In this document: one piece after another, positions 55,424 through 63,883 of the stretch | Numbering within the stretch: position 1 is the first letter of the stretch | Layout: every line of letters begins with the position of its first letter | Assembly: GCA_021785515.1 (NCBI GenBank) | Contig: JAJYEX010000009.1 | Location: forward strand, 62,001 to 126,000 | DNA: 64,000 nt | Source of the DNA: Pseudomonadota bacterium | GTDB lineage: Bacteria; Pseudomonadota; Gammaproteobacteria; Acidiferrobacterales; UBA6901 | Direction: 5' to 3' | Notes under the pieces: model-generated | The model's input: only the letters and a program-made list of their open reading frames with translations | Told to the model about the DNA's origin: nothing | Databases searched by the model: none | Position numbers and translations under genes: made by a program

Positions 55424-57771
55424 GTGTCGGATATACCGGCTTTTCTTCGTGATAGTATGGCTGAAAACAGCAGAGAGAACAGGGCACCCAGACTGACTGT
55501 AGTGCCGATATCCGACAGCACCGGGATGCTGGAAAAGCCCAGGATAGCGAAGCTGCCCACAGTCGCGAGATTGGCAACTACCAGAGATATCTGCATGCGG
55601 CGGCGCTCGTCGGCGGTCACCGATTGGCCTCCGCCCTCAAAAAACAGCGCGTAGTTCGAGCCAATCGCGACGACCAACAGCAGTCCGACAAGGTGCAGGA
55701 TGGTCAGCCTGATGCCATTCCCCAGCAATATCCCCGCGACGCACGCGACCGCGCAGGCCAGCGGGGCGACCACGCGCAGCGTACGCGCTGCCGATTTTAG
55801 CGCGGCCAGCAGCAATCCGACGATCACCAGACAGCCGACTTCGGACAGCATCAACGCCTCATTGCGATAGTTTCGGAATAGATCGGTCGATTCCTTCAAC
55901 AGGTCAATCACGACGATGTTCTTGAGCCCGGTTGTCTTCAGCACGGACTGGACGTAGTTGACGTTCAGAGGCGGCCTGGCGCCGGTGTCGGATGGACGTA
56001 ACGGCATCAGCACGAGATAGTCGCGGTTCCGGCGGATCAGAAGTGAGTCTACCAAAAGCGCCGCCGAGGTGCCGTCCAGATCGGCGCGACTCAAAAGTTT
56101 CTGTTTCCGGGCCGCCTGCAGATCTGAAAGAAATCCGTGTAATGAATGGAATTTTACCGGCAGGCCGGCGAGTGCCTGCCGCAGCCGCAGTCGCGCCAGA
56201 CGCGCGTCGGGAATGGCTGCCTGCCGTGCGCGCTGCTGGGCGCGGCTCGGCAGTACAAATGCAGGGGAATTGAATCCACCGAGCAGTTGACGATGAACCA
56301 GTCCGCGCAGCACCCCACCCGCCTTTTCGGCTCCCTGCAGGGCCAGTTCCCTGTTCGGCGCGCTAAAGGCAACCATGTAGCGCAGGTCCGGCGCGCCGAG
56401 GTCATTGCGCAACCTCTGGTCGAGCCGCTGATCGGCCTTGGAAATTGGACTGAGTGCCGACAGGTTCCGGTTCCATATTCTCGCCGAGTGTGCGAAGACG
56501 ACGCCTATGGACGCCAGCGCCAGAAGGGGCGGCAGCCACCGAAACCGGGTGATAAAGTCGAGAGCCTGGTCTAGCACGAGACCGGGACGACTGAGGTCGC
56601 GCAGCTTCAGCTGTCGCGGTACCAGCACCGGTAACACGTAGCGCGTTACCAGTACGGCCGCGATCAGCCCGCTGATCGAGTAGACTCCAAGCTGCGCAAG
56701 CCCCGGAAAGTCGGAAAACAGAAGTGGCGCAAATCCGGCGATCGATGTGGCGACCCCTAACCAGATAGTGCGCCAGAAGTAGCTTGGGTTCAGATGCCCG
56801 GTTCGTTGCAGGTAAAAGTATATAGAGTAGTCGACCGCTTCGCCGATCAGGGTGGTCCCGAACCCGAGAGTAAGCCCGTGCACCTGGCCGAAGTGCAGGC
56901 TGACGGCGGTTATCCCAACCAGCGCGCCGGACAGTACCGGCAGCAGGCCGATTCCTAGAAGCCGCGGTGACCGATAGACAAGCAGCAGCAGAAACGTCAC
57001 AAGCAGCAGACTGGCGCTTGCCAGCCGGGTGACTTGGCCCTGTATGGTGTTGCGCGACCTCACGGCGAACACGCTGGTGCCGCTCATGACCACGCGACTT
57101 CCCGCCTGGCGGTGCGGCAATTGTCCGAAAGTTTTCCGGATATAGCTGATGGCGCGCGCTTGCGCCCCGATGGCGGTGCCAGGCGCCTGGGTGTAGGCCA
57201 GCAGTACCGCCCACTTTCCACTGCGGGAGGCCCAGACACCGTCCAATCTGCGCGGCTGACTGCTGCCATCAAATTGATCCAGTAGCCGCAGCGTTTCACC
57301 TGTCGGGTCGCGCGCAAACAGCCTTGCGAGCAGCAGCCCGGTGTCGCCGGAAAGCGCATCAATGGAGTTTTTGATGGCAGCGTGAAGCCCGCGCGCGGTA
57401 AACCGTTCCGGGGTGATGTCGGGGCTGAGCAGATAGCGATTGTCGAAAAAATATCTGCGGTCACGTCGTTCGGTGGCGGAATCCCCGTTCAGCACCCCGA
57501 GGAAAAGGCCGCTGCGACGCAGACGACCGGCTAGTTCCCGGGACATGCGCGCGCGCCCTGGCGCGTTTCCGCCCTCGATGCCGATCATGATGAGGCGCCC
57601 GATGATTCCGTACCTGAACTGGTCGACAAGCAGTTTTTGACGTGCACTCGGCGCCTTCGGCATGAAAGCTGAGAGGTCAGACACAAACCGTGTTCGGGCG
57701 ATGATCAGCGCGCAAGCCACCAGCAGCGTGAGCCACAGTCCCAGGACAAGGCGTTGCCAGCCCGGTTTCAT
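55420..57771 (-). CDS. MMPL/RND-family exporter
   Basis: This 783-residue membrane protein has about twelve helices in two repeated halves with large extracytoplasmic loops, the MMPL/RND plan. Visible helices include LASASLLLVTFLLLLVYRS, LVIVGLLLAALKS and LHLVGLLLVVAIGSNYALFFEGG. MMPL proteins are standard in aryl-polyene loci and are thought to move the lipid-linked pigment to the outer membrane. The start overlaps the LolA-like gene by 4 bp and the stop overlaps the deacetylase by 4 bp. Confidence 0.92.
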   Translation of the reverse strand: MKPGWQRLVLGLWLTLLVACALIIARTRFVSDLSAFMPKAPSARQKLLVDQFRYGIIGRLIMIGIEGGNAPGRARMSRELAGRLRRSGLFLGVLNGDSATERRDRRYFFDNRYLLSPDITPERFTARGLHAAIKNSIDALSGDTGLLLARLFARDPTGETLRLLDQFDGSSQPRRLDGVWASRSGKWAVLLAYTQAPGTAIGAQARAISYIRKTFGQLPHRQAGSRVVMSGTSVFAVRSRNTIQGQVTRLASASLLLVTFLLLLVYRSPRLLGIGLLPVLSGALVGITAVSLHFGQVHGLTLGFGTTLIGEAVDYSIYFYLQRTGHLNPSYFWRTIWLGVATSIAGFAPLLFSDFPGLAQLGVYSISGLIAAVLVTRYVLPVLVPRQLKLRDLSRPGLVLDQALDFITRFRWLPPLLALASIGVVFAHSARIWNRNLSALSPISKADQRLDQRLRNDLGAPDLRYMVAFSAPNRELALQGAEKAGGVLRGLVHRQLLGGFNSPAFVLPSRAQQRARQAAIPDARLARLRLRQALAGLPVKFHSLHGFLSDLQAARKQKLLSRADLDGTSAALLVDSLLIRRNRDYLVLMPLRPSDTGARPPLNVNYVQSVLKTTGLKNIVVIDLLKESTDLFRNYRNEALMLSEVGCLVIVGLLLAALKSAARTLRVVAPLACAVACVAGILLGNGIRLTILHLVGLLLVVAIGSNYALFFEGGGQSVTADERRRMQISLVVANLATVGSFAILGFSSIPVLSDIGTTVSLGALFSLLFSAILSRRKAGISDT

Positions 57772-58388
57772 CTGCCAGGGCCGGTCTGGGTGATGACCAT
57801 TACAGAATGGTCACCGTTATGCTGCTCGAGCTCAATGGTTCTTATGTATGCGTGCGATCCGCTGATGCGAATGTGGCTAAATATGTGGCTCAGCTTCCTC
57901 TGTTTCGGTGTCAGCACGAGCTGCCAATCGCCCATCGGTCCCGTAAGTCGCAGCGCATAGTACGTTTTAAGCGCTGAAAGGTTGCCGGCCAGTGTGCCGC
58001 GTATGCTGTCGATGAACGCCGCGACTTCCGGATGCCCCTCAAGGCTGACGGTGATTTGGTGCTTTCCGGGACGCTTGATAGTGAGGACATTGCCGCGCAG
58101 CGCCAGCAACTCCGGTTTGGGTGTAAGCGTGCGTTTTTCGAGACGGTCCGGTGCGATGTAGGATAGATCGCCCGTGGATATGAGTGGATGTTCGATGATT
58201 CCGATGTACGTCTTTTCCACGAATGTGGCCTTGTCCGACCTGCGCTGGGCCAGAAGCCCCATCAGTTGTGCGAGCTGCGAACCGCTGGCGCAGGCCACCG
58301 GAGTCACCAGCAGCAGCGCAAGCAGGACCGTTGATACGGTGTACGGAAAATCAGGTCGTCTCACGGTCAGCGGGCTTCCAAAAATCAT
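57768..58388 (-). CDS. LolA-like outer membrane lipoprotein carrier homologue
   Basis: This protein of about 206 residues has an N-terminal signal peptide ending near VACASG and the LolA-like fold: LMGLLAQRRSDKATFVEKTYIGIIEHPLISTGDLSYIAPDRLEKRTL. Periplasmic LolA relatives are common in polyene loci and may carry the pigment through the periplasm to the outer membrane. ATG at 58388 is chosen. The gene overlaps the LpxL-like gene by 38 bp and the MMPL gene by 4 bp. Confidence 0.85.
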   Translation of the reverse strand: MIFGSPLTVRRPDFPYTVSTVLLALLLVTPVACASGSQLAQLMGLLAQRRSDKATFVEKTYIGIIEHPLISTGDLSYIAPDRLEKRTLTPKPELLALRGNVLTIKRPGKHQITVSLEGHPEVAAFIDSIRGTLAGNLSALKTYYALRLTGPMGDWQLVLTPKQRKLSHIFSHIRISGSHAYIRTIELEQHNGDHSVMVITQTGPGR

Positions 58389-59292
58389 AAAAGTTGAACC
58401 AATTGAACGGTTCCGCATAGCAGTAGCGCTCAAGCGCAGCCACGTATTTGGTCAGCAGTTCGCAAACCTCATCCTGCCGGTTTGCCATCGGCGGTCCCGT
58501 GAAGTCGGTCAGAAGTTCGAAATGTACGTCGTAGCGGTTGCCGCCACGGTACAGACCGGCCATGAAATAGACCGGGTGGCGCAGCATCACGGCCGTGCGG
58601 AACGGCCCGGTTGGAAAGGGGGCGGCCGACCCGAAAAACGGGAGCTCGAGATATCTGTCTGGCCCGCTCGCACGGTCGGCGAGAAGGCCAACCATGGCGC
58701 CGCCCTGCAGGCGGTGGTGAATTTCCAGCATCGCGTCCAGCGGACCGAGGGTGATGATGTCGAGCATTACATCCGGATTAATGGCCGCCAAAGAGGCGTT
58801 GATCTGGCGCGCGTTTTCGGGGTTCATTGCGACGCATACCCGCAGGTTCGGGTTGTCGCGCGCAACGCTGCGCAGCATCTCGAAACTTCCGAGATGTGCG
58901 CCGAACAGGAAGCAGCCGCTTCCGGAGGCATGCAATGCGTGTACCCGCTCGGCGTCGAAGATCCTGATGTCAAACAGGTCATAGCGGTTGTTGAGCAGAT
59001 AGAGGCGGTCGTGGATAGTTGTGGAGAACGTGAGTATGTGGCGGTACAAGTCGCGCCATCCCGCTGGCCGGCGCAATACCCGCTCAAGGTAGGCGCGCGA
59101 GGCCTGACGCACCGATTTTGCGGACAGGAGGAAGTACCACGCGATGCCGTACACCACGACCCGGGACAGCCGACGCCCGAACAGCAGCGACAGTCTTCGC
59201 ATGATGCCTAGCCACAGGACGCTGCCGCGCTCTTTTTTCTGCAGCCATTCGGGTGCCGGCCCGGCACCCGAAGTTGATGGTGTAGTGGTCAT
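58351..59292 (-). CDS. LpxL-like lysophospholipid/lipid A acyltransferase family protein
   Basis: This protein of about 313 residues has a single N-terminal membrane helix and the HtrB/LpxL-like pattern: GCFLFGAHLGSFEMLRSVAR (HxxxxE-type motif, here HLGSFE), VGLLADRASGPDRYLELPFFG and NWFNFYDFW near the C-terminus. It should transfer an acyl chain, probably the polyene acyl group or a fatty acid, to a lipid. ATG at 59292 is chosen. It is followed by the LolA-like gene with 38 bp overlap. Confidence 0.9.
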   Translation of the reverse strand: MTTTPSTSGAGPAPEWLQKKERGSVLWLGIMRRLSLLFGRRLSRVVVYGIAWYFLLSAKSVRQASRAYLERVLRRPAGWRDLYRHILTFSTTIHDRLYLLNNRYDLFDIRIFDAERVHALHASGSGCFLFGAHLGSFEMLRSVARDNPNLRVCVAMNPENARQINASLAAINPDVMLDIITLGPLDAMLEIHHRLQGGAMVGLLADRASGPDRYLELPFFGSAAPFPTGPFRTAVMLRHPVYFMAGLYRGGNRYDVHFELLTDFTGPPMANRQDEVCELLTKYVAALERYCYAEPFNWFNFYDFWKPADRETT

Positions 59293-59684
59293 GGCGACGC
59301 GTAGTGAATCCGAAGCGAAGAGTCGCTGGCAATGCAGTGGCCGGCGCCGGTTGTGCCCGCCCCGTGCCAGGGTCTGGATGCATGCAGGTCCGCAGCGGTG
59401 ACGGACAGGCGGGTGGCGGCAGCTCCGCAAATCACGGGCGGCCTGCCGGGTGGCCGAAGCAAATGCCGTTGCCTGAATTCCCGGGACAAATGATTCATTC
59501 CAGCGAGTTTCCCCGTCTGTGCTGCGCCCGACATTGTTCAGAGGACCGTCCGCGGAACTGCAGATGTTCCGCGCTTGGCGACTGCGACCGCAGGCAGTGC
59601 CACGGCTGACCGGTTGGAGCCGACGCTCCCATCGATACCTGACCGAGCAAGCGGCATGGAAGTGCAAGGATCATATCGCGGCGG
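59293..59684. other. 392-bp gap within an otherwise overlapping operon
   Basis: All other neighbours in block (d) overlap or nearly touch, but here 392 bp separate the AMP-ligase from the LpxL-like gene. No frame with family support was found on either strand, and no terminator or promoter consensus was recognised. It may contain an internal promoter or the decayed remains of a gene. Confidence 0.35.
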
Positions 59685-61019
59685 TCACGGAATATATTTG
59701 GCAATGAGTTCAGCCATAGCCGATGCAGGGATCTTGCCGTTGCCGTCGCGTGGCAGCGATTCGAGGAACACAATCGGCCGCGGCAGGAATACGGGATCCA
59801 GCTGCAGCAGCAGGGATGAGTGAATGTCGTGTGGCCGCAATCCCGGCGCAACCACGAACGCGGCCAGGCGCGAGACATTGCGTTCCGGATGCGTTTCCGG
59901 AATGCAGAACACGCCGTCGCGCACGCCTGGCAGATTGGCAATGACCCGGTTCAGGTAAGACAGCGAGCTGCGCTTACCGACGACGTTTACCATGTCGGAG
60001 TCGCGTCCGAGCAGCCGGAACCGCGATTGGCTGCGGATCTCGACGATATCGTTCAGTATCTGGGGTGATTCCAAGTGTCCACCGCTGACTACGGTGGTGC
60101 CCTGCTCCTGTGTCAGCGTAATGTGGTCATACGCTTCCCATTCGGAACTCATGGTGGGCCGGCGCGTGGCAATCTGTCCAGTTTCCGTCGATCCGTATAT
60201 CTCGATGATCGGTGTTTGCAGTCTGCGTTCCGCTTCAACGGCCAGTTCTTCCGGCAAGGGTGCGGTCGCTGACACGATTGCTGCGAGCGGTGGAAAGTCT
60301 ATGTCGCTTTCCAGCAGATTACGCAGGTGAAATGGCGTTGTCACGAGCAGTCTGGGGGCCGGTACCTGCGCCAGTGCCGCAGCCACGTCAGCCGGAAAAA
60401 ACGGTAGCCGTGAGGCCAGCCGTCCCCCCCCGATCAATGGCAGGAATATGGTCGACTCAAGCCCGTACATATGCTGGAACGGCACGGTACCGAGCACTGT
60501 GCACGGGCCGCCGGCCGCCCCCCACAGACGCCCCGCCCCGGTCATGATGCACTGGCATATCCGTCCGAAAGTTTTGCCGTGGTGGTTTGGTCTGCCGGTC
60601 GAGCCCGATGTGTAGACGTGCATTATGGTCTGGGCGGCGGGAATGCGCGGCGTGTCGAGGCCGCCTGCGGAAATGCCCTGTCCGCGGCCGGACACCTGCA
60701 GGTAGGGTAAGTCGACCGGCGCTGATGGCTGGTCGCCCAGACACACGAGATCCGAATGGTCACGTTGAATGCCAGTGATGATGTCGGGTGCGGCCGAGTT
60801 CGGCAGGACGGTCAGCGTGCCGCGGGCAATGCTCGCGAACAGTGTCGCTGCAAACCAGTATCTGTCCCTGCACAGGTTAAGAACGTGTCCCGTGTCCGGT
60901 ATGCGCGCGGCCAGTGCCAGCAGATCATCCAGAAACTCGCCGCGCGTGACCGCCCTGCCGTCGCGGTAAGCAACAATCGAATCCGAGGCGGATTCCGGCA
61001 GAAGTGGAAGGCTGTTCAT
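59685..61019 (-). CDS. AMP-binding acyl/aryl ligase of the pigment locus
   Basis: This 444-residue adenylating enzyme has A3 motif YTSGSTGRPNHHGKTFG, A5 IYGSTETGQIA, A7/A8-like FRLLGRDSDMVNVVGKR and A10 RDGNGKIP. It probably activates the hydroxybenzoate starter and loads it on an ACP. The A3 motif has Asn where Lys is usual (PK). It is about 80 residues shorter than many CoA ligases but normal for aryl-polyene loci. It lies 6 bp after the COG4648-type gene. Confidence 0.9.
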   Translation of the reverse strand: MNSLPLLPESASDSIVAYRDGRAVTRGEFLDDLLALAARIPDTGHVLNLCRDRYWFAATLFASIARGTLTVLPNSAAPDIITGIQRDHSDLVCLGDQPSAPVDLPYLQVSGRGQGISAGGLDTPRIPAAQTIMHVYTSGSTGRPNHHGKTFGRICQCIMTGAGRLWGAAGGPCTVLGTVPFQHMYGLESTIFLPLIGGGRLASRLPFFPADVAAALAQVPAPRLLVTTPFHLRNLLESDIDFPPLAAIVSATAPLPEELAVEAERRLQTPIIEIYGSTETGQIATRRPTMSSEWEAYDHITLTQEQGTTVVSGGHLESPQILNDIVEIRSQSRFRLLGRDSDMVNVVGKRSSLSYLNRVIANLPGVRDGVFCIPETHPERNVSRLAAFVVAPGLRPHDIHSSLLLQLDPVFLPRPIVFLESLPRDGNGKIPASAMAELIAKYIP

Positions 61020-61025
61020 CGTCGC

Positions 61026-61703
61026 TTATGGTGTGTTTTGACGCTGCGCGTATTCCCGGTAGGCCCGGATGGTGGCGGCGACACTGAGCCGCGGTCCGTT
61101 CGGCAGCGCGCGCAGGCGGATCAGGTATTCTCCGGAAAACATGATCGCAAGCGAGACCGGCGTCAAAATATTGGCAAAGACCCACCACGCGTTGATCGGG
61201 GCAAAAAAGAACAACACCATGGAAAGCGCCGCACTGACTGCAAAGTAGATGGTCCAGGCCAGCGTGACTTTCCAGGTGTAGTGCAGGTACCCGGCATCCA
61301 ACAGTTTAGGGAAGATAAGGCTGGCAATACGCGAGCACAGCGCGTCACCGTGTTTGTTGCCGAGTGTGCTGCCGAACGTGATGGCGAGGAGAACCATCGC
61401 CCCGACATGCTGTACGAAGTACACCCATGCGGCATGGTTGCGCAGCTGGTCTATGTGAATGGCGATGGCCAACACGCACAGTGCATATAGCGACACAAAC
61501 AAAATGCGACTTCGCGATTTCCATGCCATCACCAGCGCTGCCGCACCGAGCGGTGCCAGTCCGATGAGAATCACTGCCAACGGCGGGTGTGGCCTGGTCG
61601 TGGCGACGTAGCTAATGGCCACGTAGACCACGCCAGCCAGCACGAGCAGGAAGTTGCGGATGGAGAGCACGCCGCGAATCGTGCGCCCGTTTCGTCCGGT
61701 CAC
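61026..61703 (-). CDS. COG4648-type integral membrane protein
   Basis: This protein of about 225 residues has six or so membrane helices (SIRNFLLVLAGVVYVAISYVA, LAVILIGLAPLGAAALVMA and VFANILTPVSLAIMFSGEYLIRL). The ending EYLIRLRALP is typical of COG4648, found in aryl-polyene gene clusters. Function is unknown. GTG start at 61703 follows the phosphatase stop by one base. It precedes the AMP-ligase by 6 bp. Confidence 0.82.
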   Translation of the reverse strand: MTGRNGRTIRGVLSIRNFLLVLAGVVYVAISYVATTRPHPPLAVILIGLAPLGAAALVMAWKSRSRILFVSLYALCVLAIAIHIDQLRNHAAWVYFVQHVGAMVLLAITFGSTLGNKHGDALCSRIASLIFPKLLDAGYLHYTWKVTLAWTIYFAVSAALSMVLFFFAPINAWWVFANILTPVSLAIMFSGEYLIRLRALPNGPRLSVAATIRAYREYAQRQNTP

Positions 61704-61704
61704 G

Positions 61705-62520
61705 CTAGGGTTCCTGTTCCGTAACACCGTATTCCGGCCGATTTGCACCGCCGGCACATCTCCTGTTGGCTGATCCGGCCCAGCGGTATGCCCAGATGAA
61801 GACCAGTGCCAGACCGATGCCTGCAGCAACATCGATTGCCATATGCTGTTTGGTGGCCATGGTAGAGTAAACAATTGCAGCGCACCAGCATGCGCTGAAG
61901 ATGCGTATACTCCGGCCCAGAGCGAGCTCCGGGAACCGTTGGTCCATCCAGGACCAGGAAAACACGGCTGTGGCGACGTGCAGCGACGGGCAGGCGTTGC
62001 CCGCAGCATCGATGCCCTTGAGAAATGCCATTCCCGGATAGCGGGCCCAGTCGACGTGGGCAGGCGGTATGGCTGTTGGCCAGAAGTAGAAGATGGTCAA
62101 CGCCACCAGACAGAGGCCGCCGATCCATTTCCCGTATTCGAAGATGGCCTGCCGCGTGGTCATCAGTATCGGTGGCAGTGATACGTACAACCACAGCGAG
62201 AGGTAAAACGGCAGCATAAACGGTTCAACGCCTATTATCCGGTCCAAGGCAGTTTCCGGAATGATAGTCACCGGATAGGCCGGGTGCTTGAGCAGGTAAA
62301 GATAGGCCACAAAGAACAGAGAGGTGAACCCCATGGTTCCGAAACATTTGAGCCAGAAATGGGCGAAGATAACCGATGGCATGTTGCGCCACCCGCCGAT
62401 ATCCCGGGACCGTGCCCCGGCGCTGTCGGGATGCGTCGATGCTCCCGGGCTGACTGCTGATGCCAGCGGCTTCCCGAAACGGGTAGCGTCGATGTCCGTA
62501 TCTTTTGAATGACTGGACAA
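61705..62520 (-). CDS. PAP2-family phosphatase
   Basis: This 271-residue membrane protein has several helices and the PAP2 motifs CPSLHVATAVFSW and STMATKQHMAIDVAAG, with the catalytic histidines in the latter two. PAP2 enzymes remove phosphate from lipids or transfer headgroups (inositol phosphorylceramide synthase-like members share this pattern). It opens the reverse-strand operon (d). Role in pigment lipid handling is inferred. Confidence 0.88.
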   Translation of the reverse strand: MSSHSKDTDIDATRFGKPLASAVSPGASTHPDSAGARSRDIGGWRNMPSVIFAHFWLKCFGTMGFTSLFFVAYLYLLKHPAYPVTIIPETALDRIIGVEPFMLPFYLSLWLYVSLPPILMTTRQAIFEYGKWIGGLCLVALTIFYFWPTAIPPAHVDWARYPGMAFLKGIDAAGNACPSLHVATAVFSWSWMDQRFPELALGRSIRIFSACWCAAIVYSTMATKQHMAIDVAAGIGLALVFIWAYRWAGSANRRCAGGANRPEYGVTEQEP

Positions 62521-63043
62521 AATATGTCTCCGAATAAGATGGGGGTGGCGTGCAGTCTGATTGACCGGTTCTGGCAGGGCGTCGGAATGTCCGAAGCCGC
62601 AGCACTTCAGGCGTTCGGGACGGTACCCTGCAGGATCACGTTATCCCCGGTGCAATCCGTGCATTCCCTGCGAACCCGCTCGCGGTGCCTGCCTCAGATC
62701 CGGTTACGGGCGGACTGACAGATTGTGCCACTGTGCGCGCCGTATCCCCCCATGAATATCTGCCATCCAAACGACCCAGAACAGTGGAAGTGTTCGGCAA
62801 CACCTGGATTTCGGGTGCTGTAGACATTATAAAAGAAATTACCGCACAGATGACCTTCCCAGAGATCTCCCCGGTCCCGGCCGGTGCGGGCGGGTTCTGG
62901 CCGTGACGCCACTCAGGATGCAGCGCAGACGGGATCCAGACGGGTTTTCCGGGCCGGCGGTATCGCGAGGGTCGCTGCGTCAAGACCCGTCTGGGCTTTC
63001 CCGGTTGTGTGCCGCCACGCCAGACAGGGTAGACTTGCGACTG
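62521..63043. other. Divergent promoter region between blocks (d) and (e)
   Basis: About 520 bp separate two opposite operons. A frame continuous with the dehydratase extends back to 62903 but its residues are not conserved. A TATAAA-like AT-rich patch at about 62825-62840 is the most promoter-like element. No RNA gene recognised. Confidence 0.4.
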
Positions 63044-63337
63044 ATGAAGATCAGTGCCAGCCATCCGGCCCTTGCAGGCCATTTCCCCGGCAACCCCGTG
63101 GTTCCAGGTGTTGTGATCCTCGATGAGGTGCTGCAAGCTGCTGGCGTTTTCCTGGGACGCCCGGTGCGAACCACGGGCCTGCCGAGCGTGAAGTTTTCGG
63201 CGCCGCTTGCTCCCGAAGAAGAGTTTGAAATTGTTTTTGACCGGAAAGACGACGGACGAGTCGGGTTCGTGGTGCGCAGTGGTGCGCAGGCTTTCGCCAC
63301 TGGTGTGTTGACGTATGATATTCATGGTTCTCGCTGA
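63044..63337 (+). CDS. 3-hydroxyacyl-ACP dehydratase, FabZ/ApeI-like hotdog
   Basis: This protein of about 97 residues, possibly longer at the N-terminus, has the hotdog dehydratase motif HPALAGHFPGNPVVPGVVILDEVLQAAG (catalytic His in GHFPGNP). It removes water from the beta-hydroxy intermediate to build the polyene. ATG at 63044 is chosen because upstream residues lack conservation; the frame is open to 62903. A second dehydratase follows at 63446. Confidence 0.85.
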   Translation: MKISASHPALAGHFPGNPVVPGVVILDEVLQAAGVFLGRPVRTTGLPSVKFSAPLAPEEEFEIVFDRKDDGRVGFVVRSGAQAFATGVLTYDIHGSR

Positions 63338-63445
63338 CCGGTCCGGGCCTGCGGTGCGGCCCGTGGTGACACTTCCGGTCTGGAATTATACAGGGGTTAT
63401 GCCGGGGCGCGGTGGCAGCCGGGTTTTCCCGGGGGGCGCAGGACC

Positions 63446-63883
63446 GTGACGCTGGATCACGACGCAATCTGCGCCCTTATCCCCCATGCGGGATCGATGT
63501 GCCTGCTCGATGGCGTAGAGTCCTGGGATGAGGAGACGATGCTGTGCTATGCCGTGTCCCACACCAGCCATGCCAATCCGTTGCGGACGCATGATGGTCT
63601 GCATGGAATCTGCGGCGTGGAGTACGCGGCCCAGGGCATGGCGTTGCACGCCCGTCTGTCCGGGGTGAGCGGTCCTTCCGGTGGCGGCATGCTCGCCAGC
63701 GTGCGCAACCTCAGACTTTATGTGGACAGGCTGGAGGACTGTGGCGAGCGGATCTGGATTGAAACGCGGCGGCTGGGCGGGTCGGCGCAGGGCTTTGTCT
63801 ATGATTTCGAGGTGCGCGCCGCAACGACAGTATTGCTGTCCGGACGGGCGGCAGTCATGGTGACGGAGGGAGACGGTCCGTGA
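63446..63883 (+). CDS. ApeP-like 3-hydroxyacyl-ACP dehydratase (hotdog)
   Basis: This 145-residue hotdog protein has the typical start ICALIPHAGSMCLLDGV, then CGVEYAAQGMALHARL and LASVRNLRLYVDRLEDCGERI, the ApeP pattern. It pairs with the FabZ-like protein in aryl-polyene loci. GTG at 63446 is the start. Its stop overlaps the next gene start (GTGA at 63880-63883). Confidence 0.9.
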   Translation: MTLDHDAICALIPHAGSMCLLDGVESWDEETMLCYAVSHTSHANPLRTHDGLHGICGVEYAAQGMALHARLSGVSGPSGGGMLASVRNLRLYVDRLEDCGERIWIETRRLGGSAQGFVYDFEVRAATTVLLSGRAAVMVTEGDGP

